Shown here: piece by piece, positions 36,239 through 45,307 of the stretch
How positions within the stretch are numbered: the first letter of the stretch is position 1
Layout of the letters: the number at the start of each line of letters is the position of its first letter
Origin: an uncultured Thiotrichales bacterium
GTDB taxonomy: Bacteria > Pseudomonadota > Gammaproteobacteria > CAIRSR01
Direction of reading: 5' to 3'
Assembly (NCBI GenBank): GCA_903881315.1
Contig: CAIRSR010000020.1
Span: 1 to 48,413 of the forward strand
Length of the DNA: 48,413 bases
Made by a program: the position numbers and the translations under genes
The notes under the pieces: generated by a model
What the model saw: the letters and a program-made list of their open reading frames with translations, nothing else
Database searches by the model: none
What the model was told of the DNA's origin: nothing

Positions 36239-38074
36239 TCACGAACCTTGTCGTGTCCTCTCTCGTAACAGGAAATCTGGGAAATGCGCTATCTGCTCCG
36301 GCAATAGCGCCATTCCATGAGAACCGAAAGAAAATGGCATAAACCCGAGCGCACCAACAAAGACAAAGCTAAGCTTGATCTGCTCAATAGGATAACCCAT
36401 CATGGCCAACGCCTGTTTCAGCGGCTGCCATAAACCCTCATCCAATTCCAGGACAGCACGACTCCTACGTCGTGCCAACGGCGGTGGCTGCGAAAACTCC
36501 TCTAGCAATAAACAGATCCCCTCCCAATCTGCCGCTACCTGCTGAAGAGCAGACGTCTCCTGCCAACGCGGTGGCAACCCACTCGACAAGATAAGAGCCC
36601 CACACAAAGACGGCAGCGTAAAAAAAAGCACCAGAACCTGATCGACGAGTAGAGAATCGCGCAGCCCCCGCAGATTAAACCCTTTTGAAAGCGCGTTTAG
36701 ACCTTGATATTCCTCAATAAGAACCACCTGATTACGAAGAGAATAGTATTCTTCGATAAGCGCAGCATATGCTTTATCGGTAGAAAATAGAGCATCTTGC
36801 CTTCTATTCCCTACGCCAGGGTGTTCCAGAAGAACCGCCCGCACCTCCTTAAACCTTCGCACAACATCGGGCAACTCGGTTTGATGATTAGCACTATCAA
36901 GCCCGGCTAAAAGCGCTCTAACCACCTCTTTACCGTGAATAGCCGCAAGACAGGAAGAAATATTAAGATAATGCTTCTGTTCTAAGGTAAAGCGCAGCCA
37001 ATTGGTGTGGAAACGAAGATAGTTCGCCTCGCGGCTTTGTGCGTTAGGAGAGGCTCGCTGCACGTCCAACTCAAAACACAGGATCAGTTGGCGACTTGTC
37101 TCAGCGGCAAAGCGCTGTGGCTCCTTATGCAAACCAAGCAATCCACTACAATTCGCACAGACCTCAATACGCAAACTATCTACTTCAGCAAAGACACCGC
37201 AAGACAAGGCAAGACTCAAGCGCAATGCAGCCTGATAATCTGCAAAGGCCCGCTGCCGTTCGCACCGTTTCTCGAGCAATTTTCCGCGATTATTATAGGC
37301 ATTCGCTAGATCATTACCGTATTGCAAGATCCAGCGACCATAATCATTCGGATCCTGACTAGGATCGGGAGCAAATCGTTCGGCGATACGAATTGCCTCA
37401 TCGAAGTCATCAAAAGACGCCGTCAAATCACCAAAGGTAATACGCAAACCTCCACGAGTGTTATACAACTGGCCCAATTCAAAACTATCAGCTACCAGAA
37501 CAATAGTAGATAACAACGCAATAGCAGCATCCAGATCAACCATTGCACCCACAATATCGCCCACTGTCTGCCGCAAAAGACCGCGATTACCATATAAGCG
37601 CGCAAGATCACTGCCATGTTTCGCCAACCAATCCGCAAATACATCCTGCTGATTGGCATCCGTGCGTGACTTCTCCCAGAGGTCAATCGCAGCATCGTGA
37701 TCTTGCAAAGCGCCGGCAATATCGCCAAGAACCCGCCGCAAAAGACCACGATTACTGTATCCGCACGCCAGGTCACTACCATACCGCATCATCCAGAGTA
37801 AATAATCCTCTGGTTTCTGCGTATCATCCTGGCGCATCTGTTCGCGGATGGTAACGGAAAGGTTATGATCCTCTAACGCACCAGCGAAATCACCCAGGGC
37901 ATGCCGCAAAGAACCACGATTATCATAAACACGGGCAAGGTCGTTACCATGCCGCATAAGCCAGGCAACATAACCCTCCGCGTCCTCCAATACGTCCGGG
38001 GACGATTGCAAACGAAACCTAATTGCATTATCGTAACCATCAAATAATGATCGAATGCTTTCATCATGCATCAT
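36239..38074 (-). CDS. Second TPR-CHAT paralogue, truncated before the catalytic core
   Basis: 611 residues from ATG 38074; the frame is open to 38152 with only a GTG start. Five TPR-like units (DNRGSLRHALGDFAGALEDH and variants) are followed, in one frame, by the linker RAFADYQAALRLSLALSCGV and the CHAT N-terminal region as in the 20.8-24.5 kb locus. It ends at HFPDFLLRERTRQGS, just where the first copy reads INHFPGLIFYQQ and goes on to its His and Cys. Both catalytic residues are therefore absent. The phage tail block ends 280 bases beyond the break, so a rearrangement probably removed the 3' end. It shows the intact TPR-to-CHAT joint that the first copy has lost. Confidence 0.78.
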   Translation of the reverse strand: MMHDESIRSLFDGYDNAIRFRLQSSPDVLEDAEGYVAWLMRHGNDLARVYDNRGSLRHALGDFAGALEDHNLSVTIREQMRQDDTQKPEDYLLWMMRYGSDLACGYSNRGLLRRVLGDIAGALQDHDAAIDLWEKSRTDANQQDVFADWLAKHGSDLARLYGNRGLLRQTVGDIVGAMVDLDAAIALLSTIVLVADSFELGQLYNTRGGLRITFGDLTASFDDFDEAIRIAERFAPDPSQDPNDYGRWILQYGNDLANAYNNRGKLLEKRCERQRAFADYQAALRLSLALSCGVFAEVDSLRIEVCANCSGLLGLHKEPQRFAAETSRQLILCFELDVQRASPNAQSREANYLRFHTNWLRFTLEQKHYLNISSCLAAIHGKEVVRALLAGLDSANHQTELPDVVRRFKEVRAVLLEHPGVGNRRQDALFSTDKAYAALIEEYYSLRNQVVLIEEYQGLNALSKGFNLRGLRDSLLVDQVLVLFFTLPSLCGALILSSGLPPRWQETSALQQVAADWEGICLLLEEFSQPPPLARRRSRAVLELDEGLWQPLKQALAMMGYPIEQIKLSFVFVGALGFMPFSFGSHGMALLPEQIAHFPDFLLRERTRQGS

Positions 38075-38514
38075 TCTGGCGCCCACAGAAACATTAGCGA
38101 ACAGTGCGTTTCCGCAACGGGGGTCAAACAGTAACGATGATACTACTACCACTCGCTAACATAGGCAATCAACAAAAACATTCTCTGATTGAAGCGGACG
38201 AAAAAGGAAATTCTGCGGCTCCCAATTGGCAGGCATCCAGCCAGCAATCAATGAACCCACCGTGAAATGAAGCGAAGCCAGGGTCAACCGTGCGCAAGAG
38301 TTGCACAAATTGGCATTATGTGCGAGATCGACCCTGCCTGCACCCGCCAAGCCTGATGCTGCGTGAGAAACGATGCCCACCCCAACAAAAACAATGACCC
38401 ATCCTGGCGCAACGACCAGCCCACAGACCCCGCTTAGCTCGGGGGTCGAGCACCCGGTTCGTCTGCATGCGTCACGGACGCCCCTCAAGCAGCCGCGACG
38501 CCGCCCGCGCCTAG
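38075..38514. other. Noncoding gap, GC-rich at its right end
   Basis: Upstream of the truncated TPR-CHAT gene. A stem GACCCCG / CGGGGGTC sits at 38426-38447, and C-rich sequence follows to 38514. The ORF on the minus strand at 38156-38554 has no recognisable content. Nothing else seen. Confidence 0.35.
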
Positions 38515-38646
38515 CGGGGGACTGCCGAGGAGATTGCGCGGATTCACGCCGCAATCCCAGCTCAGGATTATCACTTGAGCGCAGAGGAACAAGGGATTAT
38601 GCGAAAGGCCCTGTATCGCTCGGCGCGAATTATTCACGACGCCTAA
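38515..38646 (+). pseudogene. Gene fragment, C-terminal 43 codons
   Basis: An open stretch after a stop at 38512-38514 reads AEEIARIHAAIPAQDYHLSA and EEQGIMRKALYRSARIIHDA, then TAA. It has the amphipathic character of a real protein end but no start codon before the in-frame ATG at residue 29. Likely the tail of a small helical protein whose 5' part is lost. Family not recognised. Confidence 0.35.
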
Positions 38647-38666
38647 AACAGATTACGGTAACTGCT

Positions 38667-38759
38667 ATGCCGGATAACGCGCGTAAAAAGGCGCTTGAAA
38701 AACTCACCAGCACCCCATTGTACCATCGCGGTGATTTTTATGGTAAGGGGCATTTATGA
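38667..38759 (+). CDS. 30-aa ORF overlapping a truncated downstream frame
   Basis: MPDNARKKALEKLTSTPLYH onward, 30 residues, ending in a TGA that overlaps an ATG (ATGATCAAA at 38756). That second frame starts plausibly (MIKVKISKPETAV) but then runs antisense through the end of the nozzle gene, as if a native gene had been replaced there. Together with the fragment at 38515-38646 this looks like the left remnant of a small operon cut by the phage block. Confidence 0.3.
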   Translation: MPDNARKKALEKLTSTPLYHRGDFYGKGHL

Positions 38760-38796
38760 TCAAAGTCAAAATATCAAAACCAGAAACAGCAGTCCC

Positions 38797-40722
38797 TCAC
38801 AGCAATTTCACCGAATCCGACACCACCAATTCCCGTATCACACAATCCCCCATCACCTTCACCGACCACTCCCGCGCCCTCGGCAATGTCGGCAACCAAC
38901 GCACATCCCCGCTGGTAATCGTATCACAATAATATAACACCCCATCCCCATACAACGACATCACCACCACCCCACCCTCCGCCTCCGCCGTCAAGCGATA
39001 ACACGCCGGGCTTACCGCAATCGGATAGCTATAGGTCTTCGTCTGATAGGTATAAGTACGCGCCTCGCCATTCCCCCACGGATAAATAGAATCCAATTGC
39101 GAGAGATATAAGGTATCAGTCGCCAGAGAGACAAAATAGCCAATCACCTCATCATCCGTTTCAGTTAATTCCGCCACTCCCCCGTCCATCCGCAGGATCT
39201 TCATCCCATGATCCTTGGTGATAATAAACAATCGATTATCGCTCCAGGCAAGCTGCATTGTGGTCGGCGCTAACAACTGCCATTGCTCTTTCGTATACAA
39301 TTGCGCCGTGATTAGTTGCCCCCCTGGTTGCTCCACCAATCCCGCCGGTGTAGCATAGATAACCGAATAGCCAGTCTCTACCACCGCCCGCTTGGCCGTA
39401 CCCGATAGGGAATTATTGACCTTGGTCACGCCAATCGAAAGCGGCGTATTGCCGGTCATCATCACAGAATGACCTTCGGTAACAACCACTACCGTCTGAC
39501 CCACCACACCAAGACCAACAACATTATAATCACAGGCAATACTATAACTCGGCCAGGCATGAGGTTGGTACGGCTCAGAGAAATATACCGAATTTCCGAT
39601 GAATCCAACCAGGAATCCTCCGGGATGATAGCGCAAACCACGCAAGGTAGCCGGTGGCGGATCATACTGGATGCTACGCAACGGCCCACTACTAGCAATC
39701 GCGGTATCCGTGAGAGTGTCCGTAGCTACAACCTTTCCATCAGCGACGCTTAGATCAATAAGGGTATCCGAGGAGATATCCCCCAGGGTAATCTCGCCAA
39801 CATAGATAAACGCGGTTCCACTAACACCAGAAACCGTTCGGTAGATACGAATCGCCGTAATCCCATAACCACTCGGCGGCGCAAGTAACTCAGAGAGAAT
39901 GACACCCCGCGCCGGATTCACCGGAATCTCCGCCGAGATATCCGAAGGCGGGCCCTCATCGGTAGCGCCATCACTCGGCCAGGTGCGCACATAGGTATAA
40001 ACATAGGCGCGAATAGTCTGAAAGCTGGTTACATTGCTAGAATCCCAATTAAAGGTAAAAGTGGCCGTAGTCCCCGAAATAACCAGCGCAGCAGACAAAA
40101 GTGCACCATTAACAACGGCATCGGTCTTTTCCACCGAAAGCGATGGAGAGGGAATCACATGACCAAGCTTATTCTGTTTAGCATCCGTGATCGAACACCA
40201 AAGAATAAACTTCGCACCACTCGGTGCCGTCACCGGAGGTGGAATAGTATTCAGCGTATACGTGCCACCAATGACCGTTTCTACCGGAGCACCCGCCAGG
40301 GCATGCATATCATATTGCAACCCGCCACTGTCCTCATAAAACCAATTCCAGGTGAATGTCAAGCCAAGATTAGAAAGGTCGGTTGTGGAAACCAATGGCG
40401 CATTGGTAGGCCTCGGAATCCCAAGGGGATATTCAAGCCCAACATCTCTAATTTTAGGAAGCACGCCATCCGTGTAGATAATTCTCGACTGCGAAACTGG
40501 CGAGCTCACCACATCCACATCAAACGGCCAAGTACGCCAGACATCTTTATCTAAATAAATAGAAACATCGCCCTCACCAACCGAGGATCCAAGGTCTTTC
40601 AGTGGAGCCACCAGCCCAGACCGTAGATCAACATTAACCGCCTTCAGCGCCGCGCCAACAGGCAGCATCTTGTCAGAAAGCTTTGGTATCAAGCCACCAT
40701 TCGGCGGAATCGAAATTATCAT
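38797..40722 (-). CDS. Podovirus tail nozzle-like protein
   Basis: 641 residues, beta-rich throughout, beginning MIISIPPNGGLIPKLSDKML and containing GLRYHPGGFLVGFIGNSVYF, SEPYQPHAWPSY and WSDNRLFIITKDHGMKIL. These match the large beta-propeller or nozzle protein that closes podovirus tails (P22 gp10-like role). A fibronectin-like middle part (FTFNWDSSNVTSFQTIRAYV) is present. GAGGGGG precedes the start by about 11 bases. It follows the DUF6682 gene in the head-tail joining block. Confidence 0.72.
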   Translation of the reverse strand: MIISIPPNGGLIPKLSDKMLPVGAALKAVNVDLRSGLVAPLKDLGSSVGEGDVSIYLDKDVWRTWPFDVDVVSSPVSQSRIIYTDGVLPKIRDVGLEYPLGIPRPTNAPLVSTTDLSNLGLTFTWNWFYEDSGGLQYDMHALAGAPVETVIGGTYTLNTIPPPVTAPSGAKFILWCSITDAKQNKLGHVIPSPSLSVEKTDAVVNGALLSAALVISGTTATFTFNWDSSNVTSFQTIRAYVYTYVRTWPSDGATDEGPPSDISAEIPVNPARGVILSELLAPPSGYGITAIRIYRTVSGVSGTAFIYVGEITLGDISSDTLIDLSVADGKVVATDTLTDTAIASSGPLRSIQYDPPPATLRGLRYHPGGFLVGFIGNSVYFSEPYQPHAWPSYSIACDYNVVGLGVVGQTVVVVTEGHSVMMTGNTPLSIGVTKVNNSLSGTAKRAVVETGYSVIYATPAGLVEQPGGQLITAQLYTKEQWQLLAPTTMQLAWSDNRLFIITKDHGMKILRMDGGVAELTETDDEVIGYFVSLATDTLYLSQLDSIYPWGNGEARTYTYQTKTYSYPIAVSPACYRLTAEAEGGVVVMSLYGDGVLYYCDTITSGDVRWLPTLPRAREWSVKVMGDCVIRELVVSDSVKLL

Positions 40723-40782
40723 AAGAAAACCATCCCCCTCATTATGAAGAAATAGGCCAGAGCAACATTATTTAGAGATTCA

Positions 40783-41682
40783 CTAAACGCCCTGGGCAGC
40801 CGCCGTTTCCTCGAACATTCTCGTAGCGGACAAATATTCTTGGAAGAAGGCATTTGCGATACCAGCCAGAGCATAATCACTCTGCTTTTGCATAGCGCGA
40901 TGAGCAACATACAGGCTCAACGCTGGAATAAATATTTCTGGCACAATCAAGGAATCTACGAGACTGGTAATTGCCGGCACAATCTTCCGGCCCACCGCTT
41001 CAACCTGAACACCAGCCACTACACCAGGGTTTACGTAAAAAGTACGCATATCCTTAGCAGGGTGATAAAAATATTCTTCAACAATGGTTGCATTGCTTCC
41101 CGCATCCGAATACCATGCTTCTAAAGAGAGGATACCAGTTGCGTTAATCATCGTCCCGCTCGCAGCCGGCGGATTTACATAGAACACCCGCGGGTCAACC
41201 TGGGGATCATAGATATACTCATCAATACAATTCGAGGTTTTGCGCGAGGCCCAATCTGGATCACTGGCAGATAAGATTCTGCCATCAATCATCCTCGGAA
41301 ATCTCGTTGGGCCACCGAGCTGAATTAACGCCTCCCAATCAGAAGGAATATACTGTAGCGCACCACCCACGAGCATTATCGGGGCAGTGCGACGCCTAAC
41401 CTGCCCGGCGGTAACGGTACGCACGGTTGGGCCGCTGGCATTACGCACAATTCGCAGCAACAAATCCCAGGTTGGTGGAATAACCTGGCGCGGCCCGGCG
41501 AGGAGCGTAATCGTCGTGGTCTCAGAGAGAGCCGCAGCAATCGCCTTCCCAATTTCGCGCTGACCATCCGCAATCCACAAGAATAACTCAGCATCTGTCC
41601 ACCGCCTTGCAGAATCAGCAACAGCCGCCTCATTCAATAGGGTATGGACGCGAATACTAATATCAGAAACAGTTGCACTCAT
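40783..41682 (-). CDS. Phage adaptor protein (DUF6682)
   Basis: 299 residues. The helical start VSDISIRVHTLLNEAAVAD followed by RRWTDAELFLWIADGQREI is the hallmark of DUF6682 phage adaptors that join the portal to the tail. Inside is a duplicated segment (DEYIYDPQVDPRVFYVNPPA and EEYFYHPAKDMRTFYVNPGV, about 50 residues apart), probably twin beta hairpins. The start is the ATG at 41682. It reads into the nozzle gene 60 bases further on. Confidence 0.78.
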   Translation of the reverse strand: MSATVSDISIRVHTLLNEAAVADSARRWTDAELFLWIADGQREIGKAIAAALSETTTITLLAGPRQVIPPTWDLLLRIVRNASGPTVRTVTAGQVRRRTAPIMLVGGALQYIPSDWEALIQLGGPTRFPRMIDGRILSASDPDWASRKTSNCIDEYIYDPQVDPRVFYVNPPAASGTMINATGILSLEAWYSDAGSNATIVEEYFYHPAKDMRTFYVNPGVVAGVQVEAVGRKIVPAITSLVDSLIVPEIFIPALSLYVAHRAMQKQSDYALAGIANAFFQEYLSATRMFEETAAAQGV

Positions 41683-41775
41683 TGATATGGTCTCATTGTT
41701 TGTACCACAATCCCTATGCGAAATTAGCTACCTTACAACTCAGCAAATAGTTTGAAATCCTATTATTTGCAATTA

Positions 41776-41804
41776 TTGGAGAGAGTCTACACAAGGAATA
41801 TTAT
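41776..41804 (+). promoter_or_regulatory. Possible promoter for the HD-GYP gene
   Basis: TTGGAG and TATTAT are separated by 17 bases, about 170 bases before the ATG at 41973. A short stem CCCCGC (41821-41826) / GCGGGG (41836-41841) lies in the leader. The -35 match is only partial. Confidence 0.35.
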
Positions 41805-41972
41805 TTTAGTGTAGCGCTCGCCCCGCTCTTAACACGCGGGGCTTTCCCGCTAGCAGTAGAGTTTCCAAACGATTTTAGGTTATCATGGTGCAGTCATTGC
41901 CCATTGACCCGCCCGCTTGTGGCAAGTTTCACGGACAACGGGTTGCGACGATACCTACCAAGAGGACTCGAG

Positions 41973-43127
41973 ATGAACATCGGTGAATTAAGCCATCGGG
42001 CCACAGTGCTCGTCGTAGACGATACGCCAGACAATCTAACGCTGATGTCCGAACTGCTTAGGGACAGCTACAAGATCAAAGTTGCCAACAGTGGCAGAGG
42101 CGCACTGAGAGTCGCCTTTAGCGAAACACCACCGGATCTCATTCTGCTCGACATCATGATGCCTGATCTATCAGGCTACGACGTTATTCGTGAATTAAAA
42201 TCGCATCCAACAGCACGCGATATTCCGGTTATCTTTCTAACGGCAATGACATCTGCTGAGAACGAGCAAAAAGGACTCGAGCTTGGCGCTATTGATTATA
42301 TCACCAAGCCAATTTCGGCCCCTATTGTTCTCGCCCGAGTTGCAAACCATTTACGACTTAAAGAGGTTCAGGATTTTCTTCGTAGTCAAACCGATTTCTT
42401 GATTGGTGAGGTTTCGAAACGAACCAAAGAACTCTCTGCAATTCAGGATGTAACCATTTTGGTTCTGGCTTCGCTTGCCGAAACACGCGACTCTGATACC
42501 GGAAATCATATCCGCCGCACCCAGTTCTACGTTAAGGCGTTGGCCGAGAAGCTGCAACACCATCCGCGCTTTGGATTCTTCCTGCGCGATAATGTAATAG
42601 ACGTGCTATTTAAATCAGCACCATTGCATGATATTGGCAAGGTCGGGATACCAGATCATATCTTATTAAAGCCTGGTCGTTTCACCCCAGAAGAGTTTGA
42701 AATAATGAAAACTCACCCGAGGCTTGGCCTTGAGGCCATTCAATCTGCCGAAGATCGTCTGGGCATGAAGGTTGATTTTCTAAAACATGCCAAAGAAATT
42801 ACTTATTGCCATCATGAGAAATGGGATGGCAGCGGTTATCCTAATGGTCTCCAAGGAGATGATATTCCTATCGCAGCGCGGCTAATGGCCGTAGCGGATG
42901 TCTACGATGCGCTCATCAGTCGTCGCGTTTACAAAGTAGGGATGCCGCATGAACAAGCAGCGTTAATCATAAGAAAAGGTAAAGGCACCGACTTTGACCC
43001 CGACATTGTTGATGCCTTTCTGGAATTGCAAGATGAATTCAAGGCAATCGCCCTGCGGTTTGCTGATAGTGATCACGACATAGCGAAGAAAGCACATCAT
43101 CTCGACAAACACAGAAGCCAAGAATAG
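41973..43127 (+). CDS. HD-GYP response regulator (c-di-GMP phosphodiesterase)
   Basis: 384 residues from ATG 41973, with AGAGGA seven bases before it; the frame opens at 41904. Receiver domain residues 10-130: VLVVDD (Asp16, Asp17), phosphoacceptor Asp60 in LILLDIMMPD, and Lys112 in YITKPIS. A helical linker leads to an HD-GYP domain: His219-Asp220 in PLHDIGKVGIP, HHEKWDGSGYP (GYP at 288-290) and RLMAVADVYDAL. All metal ligands and the GYP loop are present, so it should hydrolyse c-di-GMP when phosphorylated. No histidine kinase is nearby. It sits inside the phage head block on the opposite strand, as cargo or insertion. Confidence 0.93.
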   Translation: MNIGELSHRATVLVVDDTPDNLTLMSELLRDSYKIKVANSGRGALRVAFSETPPDLILLDIMMPDLSGYDVIRELKSHPTARDIPVIFLTAMTSAENEQKGLELGAIDYITKPISAPIVLARVANHLRLKEVQDFLRSQTDFLIGEVSKRTKELSAIQDVTILVLASLAETRDSDTGNHIRRTQFYVKALAEKLQHHPRFGFFLRDNVIDVLFKSAPLHDIGKVGIPDHILLKPGRFTPEEFEIMKTHPRLGLEAIQSAEDRLGMKVDFLKHAKEITYCHHEKWDGSGYPNGLQGDDIPIAARLMAVADVYDALISRRVYKVGMPHEQAALIIRKGKGTDFDPDIVDAFLELQDEFKAIALRFADSDHDIAKKAHHLDKHRSQE

Positions 43128-43197
43128 GATCCATCGGTTACAACATCACAACCCGATGCGCCTCATCGCAATGGCGAACTGGAAGTGGCCTTCTTAT

Positions 43198-43857
43198 TTA
43201 ATAGATACAGTCCGGGGTGGTATTGAGGTTCTGGCTAGCATACATCCTGACTGACAGATCTCGTGCGCGATATATTCCTCCCTGGAACATCGCCGCTCTT
43301 CGCTGAGCTTCCTGCGGATTACTCCATTCCTTACCAGCAATACTCATCAAACCAGATAGCACTCCATCGACAATAACATCAAGAAACTGATCAAAGATAA
43401 ACCATGGTACTGATTCAGCATCAAGAGCGGGTTGCACTATCACCTCGTATCGTATCGACCGGGGAAGATTAACATTTGGCGATGGATACAAATGAATAAC
43501 GCCGTCTCGCATAACGGTAAAAAAGTGAGTTGGCGTCCCATTTGCGTCGCGCCAATTCGGGAAATATTCCGACAACTCGCGCTCAGAGGTTTGGACTAAC
43601 TCAACCCCATTAAAGGTCACATATTCTACTGAGACTACCTCAGCCTCTGGATAGGGGCCAATGTCTATTTGATTAACTTTCTTGCGAAGCGAACCCGTCT
43701 CTTGGGTCTCCTTCCATAGCCTGGCGCGTTTGCAAAGTTCGCGAATGACTTTCACAACCTCCCGATCGATCAGGAAATATGGACAACCAGGAACTACAGG
43801 AGCAATAAAGGTACGAAACGAGCGAATCGTCTCGGTAGCAGATGTACGCATAGTCAT
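43198..43857 (-). CDS. Phage head-tail adaptor-like protein
   Basis: 219 residues. APVVPGCPYFLIDREVVKVI and RELCKRARLWKETQE make the helical start seen in podovirus head-completion proteins, followed by beta strands and a C-terminal helix (GKEWSNPQEAQRRAAMFQGG). It lies between the small head proteins and, across the HD-GYP insertion, the DUF6682 adaptor. Family assignment is by pattern and order only. Confidence 0.65.
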   Translation of the reverse strand: MTMRTSATETIRSFRTFIAPVVPGCPYFLIDREVVKVIRELCKRARLWKETQETGSLRKKVNQIDIGPYPEAEVVSVEYVTFNGVELVQTSERELSEYFPNWRDANGTPTHFFTVMRDGVIHLYPSPNVNLPRSIRYEVIVQPALDAESVPWFIFDQFLDVIVDGVLSGLMSIAGKEWSNPQEAQRRAAMFQGGIYRARDLSVRMYASQNLNTTPDCIY

Positions 43858-44003
43858 TATATTTCTCTATTAAAGAGATAAAAACTGGCCCCCTCCCCTG
43901 GCCCACCAGGAAAACGGGAAAGGAGGAGGCCAAACATAAACAATATTCTCCGACCTAATTCAGGAGGTTAGATGATGGACTCATCAAACACATAATAAAG
44001 AAA

Positions 44004-44525
44004 TCAGGCCTCAGCCAGAACACCTTTTAACCAAGCAGGCCCTTTCGGATTCTGGTCATGGATAACACTAAATGGATAGGCAAGGGCCCGCCGACTCCGA
44101 ATACCCTTAGCAAGCGCACCCGTTGCATCTGTTGTATCAAAGGTTGAAAGACTAATTGGCTTGGCACGAGCCAGGCGTTCCACATGTTTACGTTTTACCG
44201 TAACGGGCACACCGCGTGGAAGCCAGGGCATTTTATGTGGCCCAGCACCCTCGCCATTAACCGCACAAAATATAAACTGTTCCGCATTAGGATCAATTGA
44301 CTCATGAAGCATAATCTCAAGCGGTTCTTCCATGAATTTCAACATCGCCAATTTCTCTCGATAGGCTGGTGAAATTGATTCCCCCCCCACCTTTTCAATA
44401 ATATCCCCATGCAAAGCGGCCTCACCAGTCGAAGGAAGAACAGCGGTTCCCTCTGCACCTAATGACTGCTCCAGCGGCTCGAATGAACGCTTATTGCGTA
44501 TAATATTCTTTTCCGTGGATGTCAT
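44004..44525 (-). CDS. Small phage virion-associated protein
   Basis: 173 residues; the ATG directly follows the TAG of the previous gene (TAGATG), so the two are coupled. Contains EEPLEIMLHESIDPNAEQFI and KMPWLPRGVPVTVKRKHVER, the latter resembling small head or scaffold-associated proteins of N4-gp56-type phages. Function unknown. Confidence 0.6.
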   Translation of the reverse strand: MTSTEKNIIRNKRSFEPLEQSLGAEGTAVLPSTGEAALHGDIIEKVGGESISPAYREKLAMLKFMEEPLEIMLHESIDPNAEQFIFCAVNGEGAGPHKMPWLPRGVPVTVKRKHVERLARAKPISLSTFDTTDATGALAKGIRSRRALAYPFSVIHDQNPKGPAWLKGVLAEA

Positions 44526-44993
44526 CTAGCTCACCTGTGGTCGTGATGGTAATTCCATAAGACTCACTACAGAATGACTCATCCCAGTAGTGTTCCAATT
44601 ACTACTCCCAAAAGTAAATGTACCGCTCAGATTTGGGCCCGCCCTATGAACGGTATAAGCAAAGGGTGCCACCGAATCTGGAAGAGATGGAAAATCCGAA
44701 GCAATCTTGAAATTACCACCATCATCAAGCGCATCTACTGGCCCCTGATAAACAGATACAGTTCCCGACGAGTTAATTGCCCACACTACCATAGCACCTT
44801 GATTTGCTATCAACCTAATCGGTAGCCCAGTATTTCCATCCGTTGTTGGAGTGGCTCCCGCAGTAACCTGTGCTTTGGAGAAGGCCTTACCATTAATTGA
44901 GTAATGAAACCCAGCTTCTCCCGTGGAATACGTTGTGGCCGCCCCAGAAATACCAGTAAGACCGGATACTCCCGTTGAATAATTATTGGACAT
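44526..44993 (-). CDS. Small phage protein, possible head decoration
   Basis: 155 residues, rich in Gly, Ser and Thr, with regular beta strands (GLPIRLIANQGAMVVWAIN). An AGGAG ribosome site lies nine bases upstream. Size, composition and place downstream of the major capsid suggest a decoration or head-fibre protein. No family recognised. Confidence 0.5.
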   Translation of the reverse strand: MSNNYSTGVSGLTGISGAATTYSTGEAGFHYSINGKAFSKAQVTAGATPTTDGNTGLPIRLIANQGAMVVWAINSSGTVSVYQGPVDALDDGGNFKIASDFPSLPDSVAPFAYTVHRAGPNLSGTFTFGSSNWNTTGMSHSVVSLMELPSRPQVS

Positions 44994-45307
44994 AGAGACA
45001 TGCTCCTGAAAGTTTAGTTAGAACAAGAAGGTACAGTTCCCAACGAATGATAACAAATGAGCAATATCCCATTCTAGAAACCGGCCCTTGGGAAATTAAA
45101 TACCACAAGAGCCGGTATCATTTATTGCCCGCAAACACGATAGGAACATAAAGAACACAAAGGGACTACTGACAATACTTCACAATCACATAAAAGAGAG
45201 CTTGCTTATCCTAATTAGCCGACTTCCTCTAGCGTACCAGTCCCATTAGAGGGAGATCATCTAATTAACAAATCGTACTAAATGGGTATTCCCCACAGGT
45301 AGTATCA
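44994..45307. other. Gap downstream of the capsid gene
   Basis: 314 bases. Apart from the hairpin at 45080-45116, which may end or attenuate capsid transcripts, I see no ORF or repeat. Confidence 0.4.
45080..45116 (-). terminator. Imperfect hairpin after the capsid gene
   Basis: ACCGGC (45080-45085) pairs with GCCGGT (45111-45116); CTTG/CAAG and GG/CC continue the stem around a ten-base loop. On the minus strand it is followed by TTTCTAG, a weak T-run. Post-capsid terminators that lower downstream expression are usual in phages. Confidence 0.45.

Noticed and set aside
38427-38521. tRNA-like TTAGCTC...GAGC with GCGGGG near the 3' side
   Set aside because: A D-arm-like stem is present but there is no T-arm, and the spacing and anticodon stem are wrong.
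38156-38554. 132-codon minus-strand ORF upstream of the truncated TPR-CHAT gene
   Set aside because: Arg/Cys-rich shadow over a GC-rich gap without a ribosome site.
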